64,000 nt of DNA. It comes from Litoditis marina. Lineage: Eukaryota > Nematoda > Chromadorea > Rhabditida > Rhabditidae. Shown piece after piece: positions 1 through 13,743 of this stretch (positions within the stretch are counted from its first letter, which is position 1; every line of letters begins with the position of its first letter). Below the pieces are notes generated by a model. It had not been told where the DNA came from, made no database searches, and saw nothing but the letters and a program-made list of their open reading frames with translations. The DNA is taken from the NCBI GenBank assembly GCA_964036275.1, contig CAXIWQ010000151.1, positions 91,906 through 155,905 of the forward strand, read 5' to 3'. The position numbers were made by a program, and so were the translations under genes.

Positions 1-236
1 ACATACTTGATAGCCGTATAAACTTTTTTCTGTAGCTGCACGGCAAAGAGTCAATAACCGCGTTAATTTGTCTTTTGTGGCTGTGCGCCACAGATTAGAT
101 TGTCGTATTAGGTTTTTGTAGCTGGGAGCAACAGATTTGATAGCCGTATGAAATGTTCTCTGTAACTGCAAGGCAAAGAGGTAATAACGCGTTAATTTGT
201 CTTTTGTGGCTGTGCGCCACAGAATAGATTGTCGTA

Positions 237-1207
237 TCAGGTTTTTGTAGCCATGAGCAACAGACTTGATAGCCGTATAAACTTTTTTCTGTAGCTGCAA
301 GGCAAAGAGTCGATAACCGCGTAAATTCGTATTTTGTGGCTGTGCGCCACAGAATAGATTGTCGTACTAGGTTTTTGTAGCTGGGAGCAACAGACTTGAT
401 AGCCGTATAAACTTTTTTCTGTAGCTGCTAGGCAAAGAGTCGATAACCGCGTTAATTCGTATTTTGTGGCTGTGCGCCACAGAATAGATTGTCGTATTAG
501 GTTTTTGTAGCTGGGAGCAACAGATTTGATAGCCGTATGAAATGTTCTCTGTAACTGCAAGGCAAAGAGTCAATAACCGCGTTAATTTGTATTTTGTGGC
601 TGTGCGCCACAGAATATAAAGTCGTATTATGTTTTTGTAGTTGGGAGCAACAGACTTGATAGCCGTATGATTTTTTTTGTAGCTGGAAGTCAAAATGTCA
701 ATAACCGCGTTAATTCGTTTTTGTGGCTGTGCGCCACAGAATAGATTGTCGTATTAGTTTTTTGTAGCTGGGAGCAACAGACTTGATAGCCGTATTAACT
801 TTTTTCTGTAGCTGCAAAGCAAACAGTCGATAACCGCGTTAATTCGTATTTTGTGGCTGTGCGCCACAGAATAGATAGTCGTATTAGGTTTTTGTAGCTG
901 GGAGCAACATACTTGATAGCCGTATAAACTTTTTTCTGTAGCTGCACGGCAAAGAGTCAATAACCGCGTTAATTTGTCTTTTGTGGCTGTGCGCCACAGA
1001 ATATAAAGTCGTATTAGGTTTTTGTAGCCATGAGCAACAGACTTGATAGCCGTATAAACTTTTTTCTGTAGCTGCAAGGCAAAGAGGTAATAACCGCGTT
1101 AATTTGTCTTTTGTGGCTGTGCGCCACAGAATAGATTGTCGTATCAGGTTTTTGTAGCTGGGAGCAACAGACTTGATAGCCGTATTAACTTTTTTCTGTA
1201 GCTGCAA
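237..1207. repeat. Recurrent block of about 970 bp, five copies
   Basis: This multi-monomer block, marked by GTAGCCATGAG, GCGTAAATTCG, GCTGCTAGGC and a shortened monomer with a run of eight Ts and AAAATGTCAATAACC, recurs near 2574, 5047, 9197 and 18027. Spacings are 2337, 4810 and 8960 bp from the first copy, then about 17.8 kb. The copies differ by only a few bases, so they serve as phase markers for the higher-order repeats of the left block. Confidence 0.8.
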
Positions 1208-3140
1208 AGCAAACAGTCGATAACCGCGTTAATTTGTCTTTTGTGGCTGTGCGCCACAGAATAGATTGTCGTATCAGGTTTTTGTAGCTGGGAGCAACAG
1301 ACTTGATAGCCGTATAAACTTTTCTCTGTAGCTGCAAGCCAAGAAGTCGATAACCGCGATAATTCGTATTTTGTGGCTGTGCGCCACAGAATAGATTGTC
1401 GTATTAGGTTTTTGTAGCTGGGAGCAACAGATTTGATAGCCGTATGAACTGTTCTCTGTAGCTGCAAGGCAAAGAGTCGATAACCGCGTTAATTCGTAAT
1501 TTGTGGCTGTGCGCCACAGAATAGATAGTCGTATTAGGTTTTTGTAGCTGGGAGCAACATACTTGATAGCCGTATAACCTTTTCCCTGTAGCTGCACGGC
1601 AAAGAGTCAATAACCGCGTTAATTTGTCTTTTGTGGCTGTGCGCCACAGAATACAAAGTCGTATTAGGTTTTTGTAGCTGGGAGCAACAGACTTGATAGC
1701 CGTATGAACTTCTTTCTGTAGCTGCAAGGCAAAGAGGTAATAACCGCGTTAATTTGTCTTTTGTGGCTGTGCGCCTTAGAATAGATTGTCGTATCAGGTT
1801 TTTGTAGCTGGGAGCAACAGACTTGATAGCCGTATGAACTTTTTTCTGTAGCTGCAAGGCAAAGAGGTAATAACCGCGTAAATTCGTATTTTGTGGCTGT
1901 GCGCCACAGATTAGATTGTCGTATTAGGTTTTTGTAGCTGGGAGCAACATACTTGATAGCCGTATAACCTTTTCCCTGTAGCTGCACGGCAAAGAGTCAA
2001 TAACCGCGTTAATTTGTCTTTTGTGGCTGTGCGCCACAGAATACAAAGTCGTATTAGGTTTTTGTAGCTGGGAGCAACAGACTTGATAGCCGTATGAACT
2101 TCTTTCTGTAGCTGCAAGGCAAAGAGGTAATAACCGCGTTAATTTGTCTTTTGTGGCTGTGCGCCTTAGAATAGATTGTCGTATCAGGTTTTTGTAGCTG
2201 GGAGCAACAGACTTGATAGCCGTATGAACTTTTTTCTGTAGCTGCAAGGCAAAGAGGTAATAACCGCGTAAATTCGTATTTTGTGGCTGTGCGCCACAGA
2301 TTAGATTGTCGTATTAGGTTTTTGTAGCTGGGAGCAACAGACTTGATAGCCGTATGAACTTCTTTCTGTAGCTGCAAGGCAAAGAGGTAATAACCGCGTT
2401 AATTTGTCTTTTGTGGCTGTGCGCCTTAGAATAGATTGTCGTATCAGGTTTTTGTAGCTGGGAGCAACAGACTTGATAGCCGTATGAAATGTTCTCTGTA
2501 ACTGCAAGGCAAAGAGTCAATAACCGCGTTAATTTGTATTTTGTGGCTGTGCGCCACAGGATATAAAGTCGTATTAGGTTTTTGTAGCCATGAGCAACAG
2601 ACTTGATAGCCGTATAAACTTTTTTCTGTAGCTGCAAGGCAAAGAGTCGATAACCGCGTAAATTCGTATTTTGTGGCTGTGCGCCACAGAATAGATTGTC
2701 GTATTAGGTTTTTGTAGCTGGGAGCAACAGACTTGATAGCCGTATAAACTTTTTTCTGTAGCTGCTAGGCAAAGAGTCGATAACCGCGTTAATTCGTATT
2801 TTGTGGCTGTGCGCCACAGAATAGATTGTCGTATTAGGTTTTTGTAGCTGGGAGCAACAGATTTGATAGCCGTATGAAATGTTCTCTGTAACTGCAAGGC
2901 AAAGAGTCAATAACCGCGTTAATTTGTATTTTGTGGCTGTGCGCCACAGAATATAAAGTCGTATTATGTTTTTGTAGTTGGGAGCAACAGACTTGATAGC
3001 CGTATGATTTTTTTTGTAGCTGCAAGTCAAAATGTCAATAACCGCGTTAATTCGTTTTTGTGGCTGTGCGCCACAGAATAGATTGTCGTATTAGTTTTTT
3101 GTAGCTGGGAGCAACAGACTTGATAGCCGTATTAACTTTT

Positions 3141-6100
3141 TTCTGTAGCTGCAAAGCAAACAGTCGATAACCGCGTTAATTCGTATTTTGTGGCTGTGCG
3201 CCACAGAATAGATAGTCGTATTAGGTTTTTGTAGCTGGGAGCAACATACTTGATAGCCGTATAAACTTTTTTCTGTAGCTGCACGGCAAAGAGTCAATAA
3301 CCGCGTTAATTTGTCTTTTGTGGCTGTGCGCCACAGAATATAAAGTCGTATTAGGTTTTTGTAGCCATGAGCAACAGACTTGATAGCCGTATAAACTTTT
3401 TTCTGTAGCTGCAAGGCAAAGAGGTAATAACCGCGTTAATTTGTCTTTTGTGGCTGTGCGCCACAGAATAGATTGTCGTATCAGGTTTTTGTAGCTGGGA
3501 GCAACAGACTTGATAGCCGTATTAACTTTTTTCTGTAGCTGCAAAGCAAACAGTCGATAACCGCGTTAATTCGTATTTTGTGGCTGTGCGCCACAGAATA
3601 GATAGTCGTATTAGGTTTTTGTAGCTGGGAGCAACATACTTGATAGCCGTATAAACTTTTTTCTGTAGCTGCACGGCAAAGAGTCAATAACCGCGTTAAT
3701 TTGTCTTTTGTGGCTGTGCGCCACAGAATATAAAGTCGTATTAGGTTTTTGTAGCTGGGAGCAACAGATTTGATAGCCGTATGAAATGTTCTCTGTAACT
3801 GCAAGGCAAAGAGTCAATAACCGCGTTAATTTGTATTTTGTGGCTGTGCGCCACAGGATATAAAGTCGTATTAGGTTTTTGTAGCCATGAGTAACAGACT
3901 TGAAAGCCGTATAAACTTTTTTTTCTGTAGCTGCAAGGCAAAGAGGTAATAACCGCGTTAATTTGTCTTTTGTGGCTGTGCGCCACAGAATAGATTGTCG
4001 TATCAGGTTTTTGTAGCTGGGAGCAACAGACTTGATAGCCGTATGAACTTTTTTCTGTAGCTGCAAGGCAAAGAGGTAATAACCGCGTTAATTTGTCTTT
4101 TGTGGCTGTGCGCCACAGGATATAAAGTCGCATTAGGTTTTTGTAGCCATGAGCAACAGACTTGAAAGCCGTATAAACTTTTTTTTCTGTAGCTGCAAGG
4201 CAAAGAGTCGATAACCACGTTAATTCGTATTTTGTGGCTGTGCGCCACAGATTAGATTGTCGTATTAGGTTTTTGTAGCTGGGAGCAACAGATTTGATAG
4301 CCGTATGAAATGTTCTCTGTAACTGCAAGGCAAAGAGTCAATAACCGCGTTAATTTGTATTTTGTGGCTGTGCGCCACAGGATATAAAGTCGTATTAGGT
4401 TTTTGTAGCCATGAGCAACAGACTTGAAAGCCGTATAAACTTTTTTTTCTGTAGCTGCAAGGCAAAGAGTCGATAACCACGTTAATTCGTATTTTGTGGC
4501 TGTGCGCCACAGATTAGATTGTCGTATTAGGTTTTTGTAGCTGGGAGCAACAGACTTGATAGCCGTATAAACTGTTTTCTGTAGCTGCTAGGCAAAGAGT
4601 CGATAACCGCGTTAATTCGTATTTTGTGGCTGTGCGCCACAGAATAGATTGTCGTATTAGGTTTTTGTAGCTGGGAGCAACAGATTTGATAGCCGTATGA
4701 AATGTTCTCTGTAACTGCAAGGCAAAGCGTCAATAACCGCGTTAATTTGTATTTTGTGGCTGTGCGCCACAGAATAGATAGTCGTATTAGGTTTTTGTAG
4801 CTGGGAGCAACATACTTGATAGCCGTATAAACTTTTTTCTGTAGCTGCACGGCAAAGAGTCAATAACCGCGTTAATTTGTCTTTTGTGGCTGTGCGCCAC
4901 AGATTAGATTGTCGTATTAGGTTTTTGTAGCTGGGAGCAACAGATTTGATAGCCGTATGAAATGTTCTCTGTAACTGCAAGGCAAAGAGGTAATAACCGC
5001 GTTAATTTGTCTTTTGTGGCTGTGCGCCACAGAATAGATTGTCGTATCAGGTTTTTGTAGCCATGAGCAACAGACTTGATAGCCGTATAAACTTTTTTCT
5101 GTAGCTGCAAGGCAAAGAGTCGATAACCGCGTAAATTCGTATTTTGTGGCTGTGCGCCACAGAATAGATTGTCGTACTAGGTTTTTGTAGCTGGGAGCAA
5201 CAGACTTGATAGCCGTATAAACTTTTTTCTGTAGCTGCTAGGCAAAGAGTCGATAACCGCGTTAATTCGTATTTTGTGGCTGTGCGCCACAGAATAGATT
5301 GTCGTATTAGGTTTTTGTAGCTGGGAGCAACAGATTTGATAGCCGTATGAAATGTTCTCTGTAACTGCAAGGCAAAGAGTCAATAACCGCGTTAATTTGT
5401 ATTTTGTGGCTGTGCGCCACAGAATATAAAGTCGTATTATGTTTTTGTAGTTGGGAGCAACAGACTTGATAGCCGTATGATTTTTTTTGTAGCTGGAAGT
5501 CAAAATGTCAATAACCGCGTTAATTCGTTTTTGTGGATGTGCGCCACAGAATAGATTGTCGTATTAGTTTTTTGTAGCTGGGAGCAACAGACTTGATAGC
5601 CGTATTAACTTTTTTCTGTAGCTGCAAAGCAAACAGTCGATAACCGCGTTAATTCGTATTTTGTGGCTGTGCGCCACAGAATAGATAGTCGTATTAGGTT
5701 TTTGTAGCTGGGAGCAACATACTTGATAGCCGTATAAACTTTTTTCTGTAGCTGCACGGCAAAGAGTCAATAACCGCGTTAATTTGTCTTTTGTGGCTGT
5801 GCGCCACAGAATATAAAGTCGTATTAGGTTTTTGTAGCCATGAGCAACAGACTTGATAGCCGTATAAACTTTTTTCTGTAGCTGCAAGGCAAAGAGGTAA
5901 TAACCGCGTTAATTTGTCTTTTGTGGCTGTGCGCCACAGAATAGATTGTCGTATCAGGTTTTTGTAGCTGGGAGCAACAGACTTGATAGCCGTATTAACT
6001 TTTTTCTGTAGCTGCAAAGCAAACAGTCGATAACCGCGTTAATTCGTATTTTGTGGCTGTGCGCCACAGAATAGATAGTCGTATTAGGTTTTTGTAGCTG

Positions 6101-9100
6101 GGAGCAACATACTTGATAGCCGTATAAACTTTTTTCTGTAGCTGCACGGCAAAGAGTCAATAACCGCGTTAATTTGTCTTTTGTGGCTGTGCGCCACAGA
6201 ATATAAAGTCGTATTAGGTTTTTGTAGCCATGAGCAACATACTTGATAGCCGTATAAACTTTTTTTCTGTAGCTGCAAGGCAAAGAGGTAATAACCGCGT
6301 TAATTTGTCTTTTGTGGCTGTGCGCCACAGAATAGATAGTCGTATTAGGTTTTTGTAGCTGGGAGCAACATACTTGATAGCCGTATAAACTTTTTTCTGT
6401 AGCTGCACGGCAAAGAGTCAATAACCGCGTTAATTTGTCTTTTGTGGCTGTGCGCCACAGAATATAAAGTCGTATTAGGTTTTTGTAGCCATGAGCAACA
6501 GACTTGATAGCCGTATAAACTTTTTTCTGTAGCTGCAAGGCAAAGAGGTAATAACCGCGTTAATTTGTCTTTTGTGGCTGTGCGCCACAGAATAGATTGT
6601 CGTATCAGGTTTTTGTAGCTGGGAGCAACAGACTTGATAGCCGTATGAACTTTTCTCTGTAGCTGCAAGCCAACAAATCGATAACCGCGATAATTCGTAT
6701 TTTGTGGCTGTGCGCCACAGAATATATTGTCGTATTAGGTTTTTGTAGCTGGGAGCAACAGATTTGATAGCCGTATGGACTGTTTTCTGTAGCTGCAAGG
6801 CAAAGAGTCGATAACCGCGTTAATTCGTATTTTGTGGCTGTGCGCCACAGAATAGTATTAGGTTTTTGTAGCTGGGAGCAACATACTTGATAGCCGTATA
6901 ACCTTTTTCCTGTAGCTGCACGGCAAAGAGTCAATAACCGCGTTAATTTGTCTTTTGTGGCTGTGCGCCACAGAATATAAAGTCGAATTAGGTTTTCGTA
7001 GCTGGGAGCAACAGACTTGATAGCCGTATGAACTTTTCTCTGTAGCTGCAAGCCAACAAATCGATAACCGCGATAATTCGTATTTTGTGGCTGTGCGCCA
7101 CAGAATATATTGTCGTATTAGGTTTTTGTAGCTGGGAGCAACAGATTTGATAGCCGTATGGACTGTTTTCTGTAGCTGCAAGGCAAAGAGTCGATAACCG
7201 CGTTAATTCGTATTTTGTGGCTGTGCGCCACAGAATAGTATTAGGTTTTTGTAGCTGGGAGCAACATACTTGATAGCCGTATAACCTTTTTCCTGTAGCT
7301 GCAAAGCAAACAGTCGATAACCGCGTTAATTCGTATTTTGTGGCTGTGCGCCACAGAATAGATAGTCGTATTAGGTTTTTGTAGCTGGGAGCAACATACT
7401 TGATAGCCGTATAAACTTTTTTCTGTAGCTGCACGGCAAAGAGTCAATAACCGCGTTAATTTGTCTTTTGTGGCTGTGCGCCACAGAATATAAAGTCGTA
7501 TTAGGTTTTTGTAGCCATGAGCAACAGACTTGATAGCCGTATAAACTTTTTTCTGTAGCTGCAAGGCAAAGAGGTAATAACCGCGTTAATTTGTCTTTTG
7601 TGGCTGTGCGCCACAGAATAGATTGTCGTATCAGGTTTTTGTAGCTGGGAGCAACAGACTTGATAGCCGTATTAACTTTTTTCTGTAGCTGCAAAGCAAA
7701 CAGTCGATAACCGCGTTAATTCGTATTTTGTGGCTGTGCGCCACAGAATAGATAGTCGTATTAGGTTTTTGTAGCTGGGAGCAACATACTTGATAGCCGT
7801 ATAAACTTTTTTCTGTAGCTGCACGGCAAAGAGTCAATAACCGCGTTAATTTGTCTTTTGTGGCTGTGCGCCACAGAATATAAAGTCGTATTAGGTTTTT
7901 GTAGCTGGGAGCAACAGATTTGATAGCCGTATGAAATGTTCTCTGTAACTGCAAGGCAAAGAGTCAATAACCGCGTTAATTTGTATTTTGTGGCTGTGCG
8001 CCACAGGATATAAAGTCGTATTAGGTTTTTGTAGCCATGAGTAACAGACTTGAAAGCCGTATAAACTTTTTTTTCTGTAGCTGCAAGGCAAAGAGGTAAT
8101 AACCGCGTTAATTTGTCTTTTGTGGCTGTGCGCCACAGAATAGATTGTCGTATCAGGTTTTTGTAGCTGGGAGCAACAGACTTGATAGCCGTATGAACTT
8201 TTTTCTGTAGCTGCAAGGCAAAGAGGTAATAACCGCGTTAATTTGTCTTTTGTGGCTGTGCGCCACAGGATATAAAGTCGCATTAGGTTTTTGTAGCCAT
8301 GAGCAACAGACTTGAAAGCCGTATAAACTTTTTTTTCTGTAGCTGCAAGGCAAAGAGTCGATAACCACGTTAATTCGTATTTTGTGGCTGTGCGCCACAG
8401 ATTAGATTGTCGTATTAGGTTTTTGTAGCTGGGAGCAACAGATTTGATAGCCGTATGAAATGTTCTCTGTAACTGCAAGGCAAAGAGTCAATAACCGCGT
8501 TAATTTGTATTTTGTGGCTGTGCGCCACAGGATATAAAGTCGTATTAGGTTTTTGTAGCCATGAGCAACAGACTTGAAAGCCGTATAAACTTTTTTTTCT
8601 GTAGCTGCAAGGCAAAGAGTCGATAACCACGTTAATTCGTATTTTGTGGCTGTGCGCCACAGATTAGATTGTCGTATTAGGTTTTTGTAGCTGGGAGCAA
8701 CAGACTTGATAGCCGTATAAACTGTTTTCTGTAGCTGCTAGGCAAAGAGTCGATAACCGCGTTAATTCGTATTTTGTGGCTGTGCGCCACAGAATAGATT
8801 GTCGTATTAGGTTTTTGTAGCTGGGAGCAACAGATTTGATAGCCGTATGAAATGTTCTCTGTAACTGCAAGGCAAAGCGTCAATAACCGCGTTAATTTGT
8901 ATTTTGTGGCTGTGCGCCACAGAATAGATAGTCGTATTAGGTTTTTGTAGCTGGGAGCAACATACTTGATAGCCGTATAAACTTTTTTCTGTAGCTGCAC
9001 GGCAAAGAGTCAATAACCGCGTTAATTTGTCTTTTGTGGCTGTGCGCCACAGATTAGATTGTCGTATTAGGTTTTTGTAGCTGGGAGCAACAGATTTGAT

Positions 9101-11180
9101 AGCCGTATGAAATGTTCTCTGTAACTGCAAGGCAAAGAGGTAATAACCGCGTTAATTTGTCTTTTGTGGCTGTGCGCCACAGAATAGATTGTCGTATCAG
9201 GTTTTTGTAGCCATGAGCAACAGACTTGATAGCCGTATAAACTTTTTTCTGTAGCTGCAAGGCAAAGAGTCGATAACCGCGTAAATTCGTATTTTGTGGC
9301 TGTGCGCCACAGAATAGATTGTCGTACTAGGTTTTTGTAGCTGGGAGCAACAGACTTGATAGCCGTATAAACTTTTTTCTGTAGCTGCTAGGCAAAGAGT
9401 CGATAACCGCGTTAATTCGTATTTTGTGGCTGTGCGCCACAGAATAGATTGTCGTATTAGGTTTTTGTAGCTGGGAGCAACAGATTTGATAGCCGTATGA
9501 AATGTTCTCTGTAACTGCAAGGCAAAGAGTCAATAACCGCGTTAATTTGTATTTTGTGGCTGTGCGCCACAGAATATAAAGTCGTATTATGTTTTTGTAG
9601 TTGGGAGCAACAGACTTGATAGCCGTATGATTTTTTTTGTAGCTGGAAGTCAAAATGTCAATAACCGCGTTAATTCGTTTTTGTGGATGTGCGCCACAGA
9701 ATAGATTGTCGTATTAGTTTTTTGTAGCTGGGAGCAACAGACTTGATAGCCGTATTAACTTTTTTCTGTAGCTGCAAAGCAAACAGTCGATAACCGCGTT
9801 AATTCGTATTTTGTGGCTGTGCGCCACAGAATAGATAGTCGTATTAGGTTTTTGTAGCTGGGAGCAACATACTTGATAGCCGTATAAACTTTTTTCTGTA
9901 GCTGCACGGCAAAGAGTCAATAACCGCGTTAATTTGTCTTTTGTGGCTGTGCGCCACAGAATATAAAGTCGTATTAGGTTTTTGTAGCCATGAGCAACAG
10001 ACTTGATAGCCGTATAAACTTTTTTCTGTAGCTGCAAGGCAAAGAGGTAATAACCGCGTTAATTTGTCTTTTGTGGCTGTGCGCCACAGAATAGATTGTC
10101 GTATCAGGTTTTTGTAGCTGGGAGCAACAGACTTGATAGCCGTATTAACTTTTTTCTGTAGCTGCAAAGCAAACAGTCGATAACCGCGTTAATTCGTATT
10201 TTGTGGCTGTGCGCCACAGAATAGATAGTCGTATTAGGTTTTTGTAGCTGGGAGCAACATACTTGATAGCCGTATAAACTTTTTTCTGTAGCTGCACGGC
10301 AAAGAGTCAATAACCGCGTTAATTTGTCTTTTGTGGCTGTGCGCCACAGAATATAAAGTCGTATTAGGTTTTTGTAGCCATGAGCAACATACTTGATAGC
10401 CGTATAAACTTTTTTTCTGTAGCTGCAAGGCAAAGAGGTAATAACCGCGTTAATTTGTCTTTTGTGGCTGTGCGCCACAGAATAGATAGTCGTATTAGGT
10501 TTTTGTAGCTGGGAGCAACATACTTGATAGCCGTATAAACTTTTTTCTGTAGCTGCACGGCAAAGAGTCAATAACCGCGTTAATTTGTCTTTTGTGGCTG
10601 TGCGCCACAGAATATAAAGTCGTATTAGGTTTTTGTAGCCATGAGCAACAGACTTGATAGCCGTATAAACTTTTTTCTGTAGCTGCAAGGCAAAGAGGTA
10701 ATAACCGCGTTAATTTGTCTTTTGTGGCTGTGCGCCACAGAATAGATTGTCGTATCAGGTTTTTGTAGCTGGGAGCAACAGACTTGATAGCCGTATGAAC
10801 TTTTCTCTGTAGCTGCAAGCCAACAAATCGATAACCGCGATAATTCGTATTTTGTGGCTGTGCGCCACAGAATATATTGTCGTATTAGGTTTTTGTAGCT
10901 GGGAGCAACAGATTTGATAGCCGTATGGACTGTTTTCTGTAGCTGCAAGGCAAAGAGTCGATAACCGCGTTAATTCGTATTTTGTGGCTGTGCGCCACAG
11001 AATAGTATTAGGTTTTTGTAGCTGGGAGCAACATACTTGATAGCCGTATAACCTTTTTCCTGTAGCTGCACGGCAAAGAGTCAATAACCGCGTTAATTTG
11101 TCTTTTGTGGCTGTGCGCCACAGAATATAAAGTCGAATTAGGTTTTCGTAGCTGGGAGCAACAGACTTGATAGCCGTATG
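3141..11180. repeat. Higher-order repeat, about 4150-bp period (two copies)
   Basis: The block 3141-7030 recurs at 7291-11180, a shift of 4150 bp (32 monomers less 10 bp). Private markers are shared at exactly this spacing: the eight-T run after AGCCGTATAAAC (3913 and 8063), the 7-bp deletion in subunit C, the AAAGCAAACAG variant and the GTAGCCATGAG variant. The copies lose match at about 7030 versus 11180, and upstream of 3141 versus 7291. The near identity of copies 4 kb apart implies a recent large unequal exchange or amplification. Confidence 0.88.
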
Positions 11181-13743
11181 AACTTTTTTCTGTAGCTGCA
11201 CGGCAAAGAGTCAATAACCGCGTTAAATTGTCTTTTGTGGCTGTGCGCCACAGAATATAAAGTCGTATTAGGTTTTTGTAGCCATGAGCAACATACTTGA
11301 TAGCCGTATAAACTTTTTTCTGTAGCTGCAAGGCAAAGAGGTAATAACCGCGTTAATTTGTCTTTTGTGGCTGTGCGCCACAGAATAGATAGTCGTACTA
11401 GGTTTTTGTAGCTGGGAGCAACAGACTTGATAGCCGTATAAACTTTTTTCTGTAGCTGCTAGGCAAAGAGTCGATAACCGCGTTAATTCGTATTTTGTGG
11501 CTGTGCGCCACAGAATAGATTGTCGTATTAGGTTTTTGTAGCTGGGAGCAACAGATTTGATAGCCGTATGATTTTTTTGTAGCTGCAAGTCAAAATGTCA
11601 ATAACCGCGTTAATTCGTTTTTGTGGCTGTGCGCCACAGAATATAAAGTCGTATTAGGTTTTTGTAGCCATGAGCAACAGACTTGAAAGCCGTATAAACT
11701 TTTTTTCTATAGCTGCAAGGCAAAGAGTCGATAACCACGTTAATTCGTATTTTGTGGCTGTGCGCCACAGAATAGATTGTCGTATTAGGTTTTTGTAGCT
11801 GGGAGCAACAGACTTGATAGCCGTATGAACTTTTCTCTGTAGCTGCAAGCCAACAAGTCGATAACCGCGATAATTCGTATTTTGTGGCTGTGCGCCACAG
11901 AATAGATTGTCGTATTAGGTTTTTGTAGCTGGGAGCAACATATTTGATAGCCGTATGGACTGTTCTCTGTAGCTGCAAGGCAAAGAGTCGATAACCGCGT
12001 TAATTCGTGTTTTGTGGCTGTGCGCCACAGAATAGATAGTCGTATTAGGTTTTTGTAGCTGGGAGCAACAGACTTGATAGCCGTATGAACTTTTTTCTGT
12101 AGCTGCAAGGCAAAGAGGTAATAGCCGCGTTAATTTGTCTTTTGTGGCTGTGCGCCTTAGAATAGATTGTCGTATCAGGTTTTTGTAGCTGGGAGCAACA
12201 GACTTGATAGCCGTATGAACTTTTTTCTGTAGCTGCAAGGCAAAGAGGTAATAACCGCGTTAATTTGTCTTTTGTGGCTGTGCGCCACAGGATATAAAGT
12301 CGTATTAGGTTTTTGTAGCTGGGAGCAACAGACTTGATAGCCGTATGAACTTTTTTCTGTAGCTGCAAGGCAAAGAGGTAATAGCCGCGTTAATTTGTCT
12401 TTTGTGGCTGTGCGCCTTAGAATAGATTGTCGTATCAGGTTTTTGTAGCTGGGAGCAACAGACTTGATAGCCGTATGAACTTTTTTCTGTAGCTGCAAGG
12501 CAAAGAGGTAATAACCGCGTTAATTTGTCTTTTGTGGCTGTGCGCCACAGAATATAAAGTCGTATTAGGTTTTTGTAGCTGGGAGCAACATACTTGATAG
12601 CCGTATAAACTTTTTTCTGTAGCTGCACGGCAAAGAGTCAATAACCGCGTTAATTTGTCTTTTGTGGCTGTGCGCCACAGAATAGATTGTCGTATCAGGT
12701 TTTTGTAGCTGGGAGCAACATACTTGATAGCCGTATAAACTTTTTTCTGTAGCTGCAAGGCAAAGAGTCAATAACCGCGTTAATTCGTCTTTTGTGGCTG
12801 TGCGCCACAGAATAGATTGTCGTATTAGGTTTTTGTAGCTGGGAGCAACAGATTTGATAGCCGTATGAAATATTCTCTGTAACTGCGAGGCAAAGAGTCA
12901 ATAACCGCGTTAATTCGTTTTTTGTGGCTGTGCGCCACAGAATATATAGTCGTATTAGGTTTTTGTAGCTGGGAGCAACAGACTTGATAGCCGTATGAAC
13001 TGTTCTCTGTAGCTGCAAGGCAAAGAGTCGATAACCGCGTTAATTCGTATTTTGTGGCTGTGCGCCACAGAATAGATAGTCGTATTAGGTTTTTTTAGCT
13101 GGGAGCAACATACTTGATAGCCGTATAACCTTTTTTCTGTAGCTGCACGGCAAAGAGTCAATAACCGCGTTAATTTGTCTTTTGTGGCTGTGCGCCACAG
13201 AATATAAAGTCGTATTAGGTTTTCGTAGCTGGGAGCAACAGACTTGATAGCCGTATGAATTTTTTTCTGTAGCTGCAAGGCAAAGAGGTAATAAACGCGT
13301 TGATTTGTCTTTTGTGGCTGTGCGCCAAAGAATAGATTGTCGTATCAGGTTTTTGTAGCTGGGAGCAACAGACTTGATAGCCGTATGAACTTTTCTCTGT
13401 AGCTGCAAGCCAACAAGTCGATAACCGCGATAATTCGTATTTTGTGGCTGTGCGCCACAGAATAGATTGTCGTATTAGGTTTTTGTAGCTGGGAGCAACA
13501 GATTTGATAGCCGTATGAACTGTTCTCTGTAGCTGCAAGGCAAAGAGTCGATAACCGCGTTAATTCGTATTTTGTGGCTGTGCGCCACATAATAGATAGT
13601 CGTATTAGGTTTTTGTAGCTGGGAGCAACATATTTGATAGCCGTATAACCTTTTTCCTGTAGCTGCACGGCAAAGAGTCAATAACCGCGTTAATTTGTCT
13701 TTTGTGGCTGTGCGCCACAGAATATAAAGTCGTATTAGGTTTT

